Assembly (NCBI RefSeq): GCF_000220395.1
Contig: NW_004086444.1
Span: 1-64,000, forward strand
Length of the DNA stretch: 64,000 bases
Source: Ichthyophthirius multifiliis
Lineage: Eukaryota > Ciliophora > Oligohymenophorea > Hymenostomatida
Reading direction: 5' to 3'
Below are positions 34,254 to 46,674 of the stretch, one piece after another (within the stretch, counting starts at the first letter, position 1; each line of letters opens with the position of its first letter). Made by a program: the position numbers and the translations under genes. A model generated the notes under the pieces. It worked only from the letters and a program-made list of their open reading frames with translations, was not told where the DNA came from and made no database searches.

Positions 34254-37200
34254 ATGTAAGAAATACTAAAAGGTTTTGACTTTATTGGATGGAAAATTGG
34301 ATTAAATTATAAAAGAGATAATATTTTTAGAACAAAATTCGGAGGTGTGATAACAATACTATCTATATTAAGTATATCTTTACTTTTTTTTAACAATGTA
34401 AGTTTTTATTATTATTTAGTAAATAATAAATAATTAAAAGGTTATTGATTTCATAAAAAAAAGTAAATTAATATATTATATTAAATAAATTTAAAAAAAA
34501 ACAATAAATTATTTAAGAAACTGTTCATGTTAATAGTTTTAAAACTTATAACTTTAAGCCTGATCCAATATATTTAGATAAAAATAATTTCATGTTTGCA
34601 ATAAGTATAGATTAAGAAAATTTTATAAATAATCCTTATTATTAAATTTAGTTATAAAAAAGGAAATACTATAAAAACGAATAAAATTAATAAATTAAAT
34701 TAAAAGTTATTTTAAAAAATAAAAAAATATTAAAAAATACATAAGGAATTTATAAAACTGGAACCTTGTACTAAAGAACATTGGTAAGACGTAAATTCTC
34801 AGTATTTAAATTATACCGATATATTCATCTAAAATAATATAAATAAATACTTATGTCCCTAGTATTATTTATTAATTATTTATAAAACTTATTTTTTTAA
34901 AAAGGAAAATGCAAAATTTTACACTAGAAGGTTCATATTCAGCCGATATTTTTTAATTTTTGAAATTATCAGTAATAAAATGTCAAAATAATACATTATA
35001 AGCAACATCAACATGGAATCCAATATGTAAATCATAGGATGAAATAAATCAATTTAATAAATAAAGGGAAATAAAAATGTCTTTACTTTTCCCAAATTTT
35101 GTAATAAACCCAACTAAACCAATAGATTATGTCACTAGCTTTTTAAATGATGATATATATTTTTATATTAAACCAGAAATGGTAATATTTAAAAAATTTA
35201 AAATTTAAAACAAAAAAGAGGTATAGTAGTATAAATATATACTTAGGAGAACATCAAATAGAAACTGATAATAGCATGCTTCCAATCAAGTCTATAATTA
35301 AATAAAAGTTTGTCAAATATAATCCTAATAGTTTAAGAGAATAGCAAATTCCTGGAGACTATGATCAAATTGCAGATATTTATTTACATAGGGATTAGTA
35401 TACTGATTATACAAAAAGAAATTTTTAAAAGTTAGATGAGCTAGTTTCTTACTTAGGAGGATTCTTTCAAGCAGCAATTATAATTATCGCATTAATAAGT
35501 TTTTTTTTATAAAATATATAAATGAATTTATTTATATAAATATTAAGTAAAATAATATAATGAATATGTATATGGTATTGATTTGGCAAATAAATTATAT
35601 GATATTGATTTAGGTGGTAAATAAAAGAAAAATGAAAAGAAAAGAGAATTTTAAAAAATATCTAATTAAAGTGAAAACGTTAACAAGAATATATTAAAAT
35701 ATATCGAAATAAAAAATATGAAATGTGAATAAGAAAACAATTATCAAGAATAAAAATAATAATAATAAAATTTAGATAATTATAATATGAATAACTTATG
35801 TGAAAATAAATATAAATCTAATTTAATTGGAAATATTTAATAAAAATAATAATATCTTTTATAAAATAAAGATAGTCATTAATATTTAAAAATTTAAAAA
35901 ATAATTGAAAATAATTAAAAAATTGAGAATCAAAAAAATAATATCTTTCCAACAAATTAAAACTTTTAAATGAAATAATAACGCTTTTCATCTCTAATAA
36001 ACATAGAAATATTTAAAAAAAAAGATTATTTCAACTTAAAATCTAATTATCTTAAGAAATCTAAAAGTCAAGAAAACAAAAATAATTTATTTATCTAAAC
36101 TAATAATAGACCTCCTACTTTTTAAAAGAAATTATCTTTTTAAAAAAAACTGTTTTCAAATGTATTTTAAAATTCAACTGTTCCAAGGTGTGATTTTGTT
36201 TTAAATTAATAATAAGATTCAATAAAATTATAAAATAAATAGCAATTGTAATCTTTATAAACAAAATCTTTATTTTAAAAATCAATGAGTTTTATCTAAA
36301 AATAAAAATAATCAATTTAAAAAAAACTTCAATAGAATAATATAATGATATATTTTTATAAACTGATGATTAATTATATTATATATTAAAGAATAAAAAA
36401 GAAAAAGGAAATTCTACAACTTTGAATAGTTTTTAGAATAACATAAATTGCTTTGAGTTACCATAAAAAAGTCATAATAATAATTTCTAAACTATAAATA
36501 ATACAAACAATTAAAACGAATTACTCTTTTAATGCTCTTAATATTAAAATCCAATATTAAAAAATTTATAAGAATAAAATAATCCAAACTATAATCACAT
36601 AGAAAGTCCTTATAATAATAAATTGTTATTTACATTATAAACTGATAGAGATGCAAACAATTAAAATGAACCTTTAAATACTGTTTAATGTAATAAAATG
36701 TATAGTAACTCATATTTTGCAAATTGTTCATAATAATAAGAATATCCTATAAAAAGTACTAACGACAAAATCTAAAATAATTCTTATTATTAATTCGAAT
36801 AAATAATAAAAGATCCAATTTGTATTAATATTAAAGATAATGCTGATAATAATATTAAAAAAGTAAATAATTAAAAAAATAAATATGCTTCAAATAAATA
36901 ATATTAAAATATTTCAAACATAAAATAAATGTAAAATTAAAAAATTTAAAATAATTAGATATTTAAAACTTCAAATTAAATTTAAAAATCCGATTAAATT
37001 AAAAATTATAAAATTTTAATGGAATAATATTAAAAAAATCCTAAAGATAATAATAATAAAACATTTTAAAATTTATAAACTCAAAGTTATATAAAATAAT
37101 TTTAAAAAAGTCCAAACAGCATACTTTTTAATTAATTCAAAACAAATAATTAAACAAAATTATAACAAAGTTAACCAATCAACCCAAAAAAAATATAAGT

Positions 37201-37892
37201 ACAAACTTTAAGTATAAATAAATAAATAAAAATTGAAAATAATTAAACCCCGTAAACAAAAAATTAATAATATTTATAAGAATTTGATGAAGAACTTTAA
37301 TAAATAATAGACAAAGATGAATTACTTTAATTAAATTATGAATATTTGTTTTATAAATTAACTTGTGGAAAGCTCTTTAATACAAAGAGAGTAAAATTAA
37401 TAGAAAAAGCAATATAGTTTGTCTAAGAAGACCTTGACGTCTTTTTAATTATTGAAAAGCTTAAAGAGGTTGAAAAACTTAAAAAATTGTTATTAAATAA
37501 GCAACAATTAATTCTATTTAATTTTTTCCCAAAGCCAATTATTAAAGTTAAATAAGAAGAAATTATTCCTTCTAGAATATCCATGAGTAGAGATCAAGTT
37601 CATTTAGCTTCTCCCTAAAGGTCTACTTTAAGACCTAATTAAAAGAAAAAGAAAAAAATCGGAAAGTTTACTAATAAATATAAAAAATATGGTATTGTTT
37701 TGAAGGCTGTTTGTAAATTAAAAAAAAAAAAAAATTCTTCCGAATAAAATAATTCATAATATTATAAAAAACTTTATGAAGCTTACGAATAAGTTAGTGA
37801 ATAGGAAAATTAAGAGTATTATTGTATATTATTAATATTTTTATCTTTTAAAATAGTTTAAATAGAAAGCTTATCAATATGCTAGGAGATGA
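34254..37892 (+). CDS. ciliate-type two-pass transmembrane protein with long cytoplasmic tail
   Basis: Matches an expanded ciliate family of plasma-membrane proteins of unknown function. Start MQEILKGFDFIGWKIGLNYK, then FRTKFGGVITILSILSISLL (membrane segment 1). The extracellular part has the family's conserved stretch LEPCTKEHWQDV..YLNYTDIF..YLCP, then NFTLEGSYSADIFQFLKLSV, CKSQDEINQF and DDIYFYIKPEM. An intron (GTAATATTT..AAAAAAG, near 35182-35218) restores RYSSINIYLGEHQIE. Next QKLDELVSYLGGFFQAAIII (segment 2), ANKLYDIDL, then about 600 residues of Asn/Gln/Lys. The tail ends with FYKLTCGKLFNTKR, IIEKLKEVEKLKKLLL and QQLILFNFFPKP, and stops TGA 37890-37892 after an intron at about 37825-37858. 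The low-complexity middle may hide more introns. Confidence 0.72.
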
Positions 37893-38158
37893 TATTAAAG
37901 GTTTATTTTAGAAAAGAAAAGAGTATTATATATTTATTGATTAAAATATTTTTATTTTATTTTTAATAAAAAATAGTATAAAAATGAAGAATTAACAATT
38001 ATAATTTAATTAGCATACAAATTTAAAATTTCTAGAGTGACAAAAGTATATATTTAAATAAAATAATCAAAAAATTATTTTAACATTTCATATAAATTTA
38101 TAATATATTATAATTTTAAAATTATTTTAATATTTTTTTATATATTTTATATAAGAAA

Positions 38159-40074
38159 TCAAATATAATAATTTATAAAATAGATATGATAAAATAAAAA
38201 TATAATTAAAAAAAATTAAACATATATAAAAGAATATATCATTTTCATTATTATACTTGTTCTTTTCATCTAAAACATTCTCATGTTATATATTTTTTCT
38301 TAAGTTTAGCTTCCATTTTTTTAAGCAGTTTTTTAATTTTAAGTTTCTTAAGCAACTTTTTATTCTGCTTATAGATTTAATTATTGAATTTCTTTATCAT
38401 TAATTAATTCTTCTTCTCCAATTTTTTAATTATTTTAATTTTTCATTTCTTCATCAGGAATATAATCAGGTGGGAAATTAAAGAAAGGAATATTACCTCT
38501 TTGCCAATCCATAAGAACTATTTTTGAAACAGTCTTAATATCAGGTTCACCTCCCTTTATTATTAAATATATAATTATAATAAAAATAAATAAATTAAAA
38601 TATACCTTTTTTAGTTTCCCTTTTTTCTAGGCTAATAATTCAAGGAAATGTTCATCATTATCCCATTTATCAATCCCATAAATTCTCTTAATATGAACAT
38701 GATCTGCCTTTTTTAAAATGGCATGAATATAATAACTTGGATCATCGATTTTTTCAGCTCTAATACATCCTTTCAAGACCACTTCAATGTCATTTCTTCC
38801 ATCATGATAATAAACTACACCAGGACAATCAATTAAGTAAATTCTCTTTGTCAAAGTAATATATTACCAGACTCTAGTTTCTCCAGGGATAGGGGCACTT
38901 TTGCATACTTTTTTTTATTTTATAGAATTAATAACGGATGATTTTCCTACGTTTGGATATCCAATAAATCCTACACTAATATGTTTTTTATCCTTATGTA
39001 CATTATCGAATTACCTCAAAAGATTAATTAAAGAGCCTTTACCGAAAGGATTATTCAAAGAAGCATGATAAGCTAAAGTCGGAAAAAATTAATTCAAATA
39101 TTTCAACCATTTAGCAGTTACCCAAGTAGGTACTAAATCACATTTATTTAAAATAAAAACTAAATGTTTGTTATGACAAGTTCTTTTTATATGATCTTCA
39201 ACATGTTTAGATCGGGTTCCCATTGGGTCTCTTGAATCTAATATTTATACTACAACATCTGAAGCATCCAATACTTTATATAATTCTTCCCAAATTCTTC
39301 TAGATTGACCGGCTTCCATTCTTTTGTCTCTACATTCTTTTCTATGATCTAGCATCTATTAATAATTTATTTATATTATATTTAAATGCTTATTTTATTT
39401 TTTACATCTTATTTATGTAAATCTTTATCTTTAGAATGGTCATATTTTTATTCTTGTTCTACAACTTTTTCAATCATATCTTCATATGTATAGTTATCAG
39501 TTTTAACTCTCTTTCTTCTGGCTTTAGGTCCGAAAGTATCCTTTTTTTTGTTTTTATTTTTTTATTTAAATAATTTTTACTTCATATTTTTCTATATCTA
39601 AAATATTCATTTTAGAATCAGTGTTAGCATCTGTTAATAATGAAATTGGCAATTTCTTTTTTCTTACAATTAAATGTCTTGGATCATTTGATCTTTATGC
39701 CATTTCTACTCTGAATTTTTCCAAACTTTTTTAATCTATTGTTCGAACTGGTCCAAACCATTTTCTATCAGGTGCAATTCTTGATGGCTAAGTTTTTTAT
39801 TTATGCATGGCTTCCCTATAAATAAATTTAAACAAAAATTTAAATAATATTTTATATTTTATTACATGTCAGGCTTATCTTTGTACATATTCAATCTTTT
39901 TATTTAATTTTTAGAACGTAAGTGACTGAATTTTCCATCTCCTTTTCCAGGTAGTATACGATTTGGATTATCCGAATTCATTGATTTTGAAGGTTTTTTT
40001 TTATTTTGTTTCCATTTGTTTTATAATTTTTCAACATGTTTTGCTTTTTTGGAAGTTACTGCCTTTTTAGCCAT
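38159..40074 (-). CDS. GNL2: nucleolar GTP-binding protein 2 (NOG2/GNL2)
   Basis: NOG2 is a circularly permuted GTPase required for late 60S ribosomal subunit maturation and export in the nucleolus and nucleoplasm. Start ATG 40074-40072 ([18 protein letters not shown]). Signatures: [86 protein letters not shown] (G4, placed first as expected for the permuted order), [37 protein letters not shown] (G1), [21 protein letters not shown] (G3) and [13 protein letters not shown]. Introns near 38556-38607, 39356-39409, 39553-39590 and 39814-39869 all splice in frame. The C-terminus after [16 protein letters not shown] is less conserved; the frame stays open to TGA at 38161-38159, and the true end may be earlier. 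Confidence 0.93.
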
Positions 40075-40628
40075 TTTTTTTTAATATTACTTTTTTTTTA
40101 TTTTGTATTATATATATTTAACTTTAGTTAAAATACTAATTATTAATTATAAAAAATTAACAAAATAAAATTAATAATATATATATATTAATTTAGTTAA
40201 ATATATTTTATATTTATTATACTTATTATAAATAATTTTATATAGAATCTATTTATTTGATTAATTATTAAGTTATAATCGTTTGTAATAATACTTACTT
40301 ATATTATAAAAAAAGATATTTTGAAATATATAATAAATGAATAAAATATATTTATATTAATATTTTAAATTATAATGTTAAATAATTTAAAACTATTTTT
40401 TAATAATTTAAATTAACATTAATATTAAATATATATTTTTTTAATAAAAAAAATATATAAATATAATCGTTTTTATATATATTGAAGAACTAAATTAAAT
40501 TTAAGAATATTTATTCTAAAAAAAATAAAATATATTATAGTTATTATTAAAAATAAAAAATTCTTATTATTATTCGAATTTTATTAATTTTTTAAAATTA
40601 TAAATATAAAAAAGTATTAATAAAAAAA
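40075..40628. other. AT-rich spacer between divergent genes, nothing seen
   Basis: A/T-only sequence carrying both promoters. Confidence 0.5.
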
Positions 40629-41997
40629 ATGAGTTAAAGAAAATAATGTTATTATAAAATTTTAGGTTTAAGCAAAAATGCAAACGAATAAGAAATTAAA
40701 AAAGCTTACAAAAAACAAGCTTTAAAATGGCATCCTGTATATTTTAAAATATTAATTTATTTTTAAAAAATATTATATATATTATATATAATATTTAAAA
40801 TAAATAAAGGATAAAAATAAAGATAATAAAGAAATTGCAGTAGAAAAGTTCAAAGAAATTGCAGAAGCTTATAGTATTTTATCTAATCCTGAAAAAAAAT
40901 AACATTATGATTAATATGGACATAATGAACCTCCATAAGCATCATATAAATAATAAAATAAAAATTATGATAGGTAATATGAGGATTAATTTTAATATAG
41001 AGGTAATGCTGATGATTATTATAGAAATGACGATGAAGAAGATTTCTATTACGAAAATGGATTTAGTGGATTTAACAATTTAAAAAATAATAGAAATTAT
41101 TAATAAAATAATTTGAAAAGAGACTTTTCCTTTTAGCCTTTTACTTTTTAAAGAGCCGAATAAATTTTCAGGGAATTCTTCGGTTCAGATTTGTAATAAA
41201 AAATAAAATAATAAATTTAAAATAAAATTTATATATAAAATATAACTTATATTTAGAAATTAATAATATATGTTAATATAATATTATAATAACATAAAAT
41301 TCTTTTAAATATTAATTAATTAATTCAAACAGAAAAAAATTCTGTTTGTGAATAGTTATATTTATTTATTAATTATTTATTTTTTAACAAAAGTGGGTTT
41401 GATTTATTTAATGATAATGATGATGATGATTTTTTAATGATCCTTTTTTTAATATTGGAAATTAAAATAAACGCTAGTAAAAATAATTGAAAAATAATTT
41501 TAGTAATAATGATGATTTTTTTGGTTCTAATATGTTACTTGGTTTCGGAAATGATTTTCGTTCCAATAATAATTTTTTTTCTAAAATTGGACATACTATG
41601 CTAGATTAAAATTTTCCTAGTTAAAAAACTAATGGAACCCATAAAAGTATTTAAACTTCTACAGTTGTAAGGTTTTTTTAAAAGAATTTTTATTTTTATT
41701 TTATTTATATTTTTATTTATAAGAAATGGCAAAAAAGTTACTATTACAAAAACTACGATAAGAGATTAAAATGGAAATGAGCATACTGAGGTAAATGAAT
41801 AATATGGTGATTATTAATAACCTATTAGCTATAATAATAATTTTAACAATAATAACAACAATAATAATATTAGAAAAAGCCTAGCTTCAAATAAAATATA
41901 AGAAAATGATAGAATTACTTAAAAAAAAGATATTAAACCTAAAAATTTATAATATTCTAATAATTTAACCAATAACAAAAAAATTTATAAAAAATGA
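40629..41997 (+). CDS. J-domain co-chaperone, DNAJB6-like
   Basis: Type II Hsp40 that stimulates Hsp70 and, in the DNAJB6 group, holds aggregation-prone proteins. The J domain reads CYYKILGLSKNANEQEIKKA, then KKQALKWHP-DKNKDNKE with the HPD triad split by a phase-0 intron (40738-40809) between Pro and Asp, then FKEIAEAYSILSNPEKKQHYDQYG. Next come an acidic/Asn/Phe-rich G/F-like part (FSGFNNLKNNRNY, FREFFGSD), a second intron ending AACAAAAG near 41393, and NDPFFNIG, FFGSNMLLGFGNDFRSN, MLDQNFPS. The C-terminal STVVRNGKKVTITKTTIRDQN-NGNEHTEVNE pattern is the DNAJB6 beta strand pair. The stop TGA is 41995-41997 after an intron at about 41673-41726. The T6 run at 41430-41435 must gain one T for the frame to hold. 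Confidence 0.85.
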
Positions 41998-42133
41998 AAT
42001 TAAATATATTATAATAAAAGTTTATTTATATATAAAAATATTACATATAATTTTATAAATAGAAATTAAAATTTAATTTATATTTTTATTATAAAAATAA
42101 AAATTAAAAATACAAAACACAAAAATTTTATAA

Positions 42134-43844
42134 ATGATTTAAGAAAAAATATAAGTAAAACTAAGCATCATTATGCTATATTTTAATTTTTTATTTATAT
42201 AATCTTAAATTTTCATTTTTAATTTAAAATTAGATTTTAGGTCAATTAATTAATTTAGATAAATAAAATAAACTTCCTGAAAGAATTCAAGAATTTAATT
42301 TACTTACATAAGACAATAAGTTCTTTTAATTTTTAAAATAACATAATAAACAATTAATTGAAGATTTTTTTTTAAATTCTTATTTTGTTTCCTATAAACA
42401 TAACTAAGTTATTTAATAAATAAGTATTAATTTATTTCTTTTATATATATTAATTATAAAAAGATGAGTTTGCTGATAAATTTTATGTTATATTAAACGG
42501 AAATGTTTAAGCTTTTACAAAAAAATAAAATGATTAATAAAAATAATATAATGAAAAAATTCTAATCAAAGGTGACTATTTTAACTAAATATCAATTATT
42601 AGAAAGAAAAAAAGTTAGGTTTCTTATATAGCAAGTAACATCGAAATAGGTTGCTAAGTAGCAGTTTTGGAAACCAAAAATTTTGATTTAATAAAAGAAC
42701 TATTAAATATTTAAATTAATGAAAATTTATCATTTTTAAGAAGCCTTCCTATGTTTTGGCACTTAAATGATTTATAGCTCGACTTATTATATTTATTATA
42801 AACAGAATCTTTCTATTATGAAAAATAGGCAGTTTATTTTTAAGGAAATAAAAGCTTTAATTTTTATATAATTAAAAATGGAATATTTGATGTTCTTTTT
42901 TTTTTTAAAAAAAAAAAAATTAATTTAAATTATAAAATTAAATATAGGTTTACAAATACTATCAAAATCTTTAGTTCAGAAAATATTTTGGTAAAAACGA
43001 AGAATTTTATTATGAAAGAAAAAATTAATTTATAACTTTTGATGAAAATAAAAATATTAAAGTAAAAGAATTAAAAACAAATGACTATTTTGGAGAAGAA
43101 GAAATTATAAAAAACTAATGCAGATAATTTTCAATAATAAGTGCAAGTAATTAAGGCGAACTAATTTAATTTACTAAATTTGCTTTAAAATAATTATTTT
43201 TATAAAACAAAAGAATTAAAGATTATATAATATCAAAAGCTAAGATTAAAAACAATTAAAATATTAAAATTATGGATTCAGTTTCTTAGTATGTTTCTGC
43301 GGCTAAAACTGAAGTCCTCCATTAAGATTTCGACAAAGTTTCTTATTGTGAAGATTTAGTTAAAAATAGGTCTTTTAGTTAATATGGAATATAAAAATTT
43401 GAAGAGAAAAAATAACAATTAAAACTTCCTGTTTTGAATAATAAAGCATATTTTTTTGACGAATTAAAAACTTTTTATATAGAAAAGAAATATAAAAGCA
43501 TTGATTTTAAAAAAATTACAGATTTAAAAGTTGAATATAAATAAAAAAATAAAAAAAAAGAATATGGTTATAATTTTGAAAATTTAAATTTACTTTTATA
43601 AAAAAAAGGCTAAAAGCTTTTAAAAAATAATTTAACTTAAAAAAATATAAATAATAAAAAATAAAATATTTGTTATATAAATAATAATTATTGTGAAGAA
43701 ATAAAAGTTCGTATAAATTAATATCAAAAAGAGAATGATAATAAAGAAAAAAATTAAAAATTAATAGTAATTATGAATGATTAAAATAGATAAAAAGAAA
43801 ATAAAAATTATAAAATAAATATTTATTTTGAGAAAAATAAATGA
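42134..43844 (+). CDS. protein with two cyclic-nucleotide-binding domains (paralogue)
   Basis: Same layout as the gene at 23.3-25.9 kb but shorter, about 510 residues. cNBD1: NEFADKFYVILNGNVQAF, then LIKGDYFNQISIIRKKKSQ and QVAVLETKNFDLIKELL. Its cassette is degenerate: FNQI replaces FGE(L/I), so nucleotide binding is doubtful. cNBD2: MFWHLNDLQLDLLYLLQTE, KQAVYFQGNKSFNFYIIKNG, then KTNDYFGEEEIIKNQCRQFS with an intact FGE and Arg. A Lys/Asn/Gln tail of about 200 residues ends at TGA 43842-43844. Introns: one early (ending near 42238), one near 42424-42463 (phase 1), and one at 42892-42947 (phase 0) that contains T11A13. The last two sit at the same codons as in the paralogue. Start ATG 42134 (MIQEKIQVKLS). 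Confidence 0.78.
42892..42947 (+). other. intron with T11-A13 dyad inside cNBD2
   Basis: GTTCTTTT..AATATAG, 56 nt, phase 0, between IIKNGIFD and VYKYYQ. T at 42896-42906 then A at 42907-42919. Confidence 0.7.
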
Positions 43845-45103
43845 ATGAAAATATTGCAAATAAAAATTATGTTTTTAAAAAAGTAGTATTTTATTAAAAA
43901 ATTTAATATATTAAATAATGATAATTAATTTATTAATTTAATTTTTATATAAATATAAAAAATAAAGTAAATATATATATTAAATAAATTTAAATATAAA
44001 TAAAAAAAAATATATATGTATAATAAGATATATAACATTTTAATAGTATAATTTAATTTTAATTAATTTTATTTTTCTATAATTAAAAAATATTTATATA
44101 AATATAGATACACATATATAAATAAATATATATAAATATATTATATATATATTTACATATTTTTATATATATACATATAAATTTTTTATGTACTTTTATT
44201 AATATTTTTTTATAAATATATTTTTTTATTCCTTTTATTTATATATTTAATTATTTTTATTTATTATTATAAAAGAATATCTATCTTTGACATAATAATA
44301 TTAATATTATTTTTTTATTTAATAAATTTTTTTATTTATTTAAAACATTTATAATAAATATTATGCAAATATTCTCAATTTTCTTTTTTTTTTTAAATAC
44401 ATATGCCTAAATAAATTATTTTATTTTATTTATAATAAATTAGACTATTTAATATTTGTTTTGTTTTTTTTTAGAATTATATTTTGAATATAATTATTCT
44501 TATAATCTTTATTTAAACATTAAATTATATAAAACTTTTTTTATTCGGTATATATAAATTAATAGTCTATTTATAAAAGAGTTTTAATTTATATTGAAAG
44601 TGTATTCTAAAATAAATAAAATTATTTTTATTTATAATTTATGATTAGAAATACTTCTAATTTAAGAAAATTTTGATTGAAATTTTACTTAAATATCTTA
44701 AAAATAAACTTTATCTATTTATGATATAATAATAGAATTTATAAAAATGAAAATGAATAATTTTATTTTAAATTGCATTTTTTTAATAAATATAATATAT
44801 CAAATCAAAGAAATAAAAATTTATTTAGCAGGAAGTATTTATAGTAATTAATTAATAGTAATAAAACTGATATTAGCACAATATTGTTTTTTATAAATAT
44901 AAAATAAATTAAAAAACTTTGATTATCTATTTTGTTTAAATATAATTAATATTTTTTTTTTATTTTTTTTAAATATTTTAAATTTGTTTCTAATGTTTAT
45001 GATAATAACTTTATATTTTTTTTATTAATCTCAAAAATGTAATTATTAAAATAAATTTATATGAACTCTATTTTTTAAAGTAGTGCTACTTTCTCATTTA
45101 ACT
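43845..45103. other. AT-rich spacer between convergent genes
   Basis: 1.26 kb of A/T sequence. An open plus frame from ATG 44748 (MKMNNFILNCIFLINIIY) looks signal-like but has no clear end and A/T-only codons, so I do not call it. Confidence 0.45.
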
Positions 45104-46450
45104 TCATTTATACCTTTTTATAATTAATATTAATAATATGTTAATTAAAAAAAATTAAATTTTATAATTACCCTTAATAAAAAGGTTATTAGTAATATCC
45201 AGATTATTATTAAAGCGGATATTATCCTTATTAAGGAGGGTATTAACCTTATTAGGGAGCTCCTGATTATTTAGGAAATCCTTATTGCGGGGGAAATCCT
45301 TACTAAGGAGGAAATCCTTACTAAGGTGGAAATCCTTACTAAGGAGGAAATCCTTATTAAGGAGGAACTCCTTTTTAAGGAGGAAATCCTTTTTAAGGAG
45401 GAAATCCTTATTAAGGAGGAAATCCTTATTAAGGAGGAAATCCTTATTAAGGAGGATATCCTTACTAATGATTGGATTAGTTCATTTATTAAGGGTATTG
45501 ATTATTAGGTTTATAATTATTCCATTATTAAGGATATCCAAATTATTATTATTATTAAAGCTTTATTTCATTATAAAAATAAATTTTAATAAAATTAATA
45601 ATTAAATTTTTAAAAATTACTTAACAATATGACATAAGGATAGTTTAAAACTCATTTTAAGTAATAGTTCCAGATTTATCTAAGTCAAACTTAGTAAAGG
45701 CCATTGAAATTTCTTAATTAGAAAGATTCGGATCCATTCTTCTTAAAAGCATAGAAAATTCATTCATATCTAATTATTAATCTCCGTTTTTAATATACTT
45801 AGTAAACAATTCATAAAGATTAATATTATAATAACCAATAGCATATTTTAGTTTTTCTATTGCTTATTCAGCATTTTTGGCTTGCGCTTTTAATTAATTA
45901 GGGTCATATTATTACGATTATAAAGCCTAAGAATTTCCTAATAAAGAACAAAATTCATCAAAAGTAATTCCTCCGTTTCTTGCTATATCAAATTTACTAA
46001 AAACGATATTTATTTCATCTTGTGTTATTTAGTATTCTATTTTTCTTAATAATTCACCAAATTCTTATTGGTTTAATGTGGCATCTGCTTATTTATCATA
46101 CATACAAAATAATTATGCTATATCTATTTTGTGATATTAAATTGAATATTTCAATTTATTAATTATATCTTGAGCTCTTTATTCTTAATATTAGTTTAGT
46201 TAATAAGGTTATTAAACTATTTTTTATTTTTTTTAATGTAAAAACAATATTTAAAACCTTATGGATATTATCCAGGTAGGCTAGAAAATCCTGGATATTA
46301 TTATTATTATTAGTTATACTAAGGCGGATATTGACCTTGTTAGGGAAATTGTTATTAATAACCTGGCTAATTATAATTTGATGGATTTTATTAAGGGTAT
46401 TGTTAGTTAGGTGGATAGTTGTATTGTCCTTGGTAATTTTACTAATTCAT
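45104..46450 (-). CDS. EF-hand protein with N-terminal Tyr/Pro/Gln and C-terminal GFPPQQ repeats
   Basis: Start ATG 46450-46448. An N-terminal Pro/Tyr/Gln-rich leader (MNQQNYQGQYNYPPNQQYPQ) precedes an intron near 46210-46250, then four EF-hand-like units: DKQADATLNQQE, DIARNGGITFDE, a degenerate IKNGDQQLDMNE, and a canonical DLDKSGTITQNE. The helices between are regular (IEKLKYAIGYYNINLYELF, FSMLLRRMDPNL). After another intron the C-terminus is LQQQQQFGYPQQWNN followed by about ten copies of Gly-Phe-Pro-Pro-Gln-Gln and looser GQYPPQQ units, ending FYQGYK at TGA 45106-45104 after a GTAATTATA..AAAAAG intron. Such GYPPQQ tails are known from penta-EF-hand and annexin-like proteins that bind membranes in a Ca2+-dependent way. 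The frames starting at 45285 and 45326 on the plus strand are shadows of this repeat. Confidence 0.82.
45263..45460 (-). repeat. 18-bp coding tandem repeat (GFPPQQ)
   Basis: Ten or so near-identical 18-bp units, GGATTTCCTCCTTAATAA on the coding strand, each giving Gly-Phe-Pro-Pro-Gln-Gln. Variants change Gln to Lys or Phe to Val. The Gln pair is written TAATAA or TAGTAA, legal only in this code. Confidence 0.92.
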
Positions 46451-46636
46451 TATTTTATATATATATAAATATTATGATATAATAAAAAATATAATTATTA
46501 TATAAATAATATAATTAAATTTTATTTAATTATAAGAAACAATCAATAGAAATATTTAGTTTTAAATAAATGATTTATATATTAAAAATAATAATTATTT
46601 ATTTTACGTTAATTATATAATAAAAATATTTTATAC

Positions 46637-46674
<38 letters not shown>

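Noticed and set aside
38627-38854. 75-aa minus [17 protein letters not shown] as a separate gene
   Set aside because: Internal part of NOG2 containing the G3 motif. The frame continues on both sides under the ciliate code.
45285-45605. Plus-strand frame with RKSLLRRKSLLRR repeats and the overlapping frame at 45326
   Set aside because: Antisense shadows of the GFPPQQ repeat of the EF-hand protein. The minus frame continues on both sides into canonical EF-hands.
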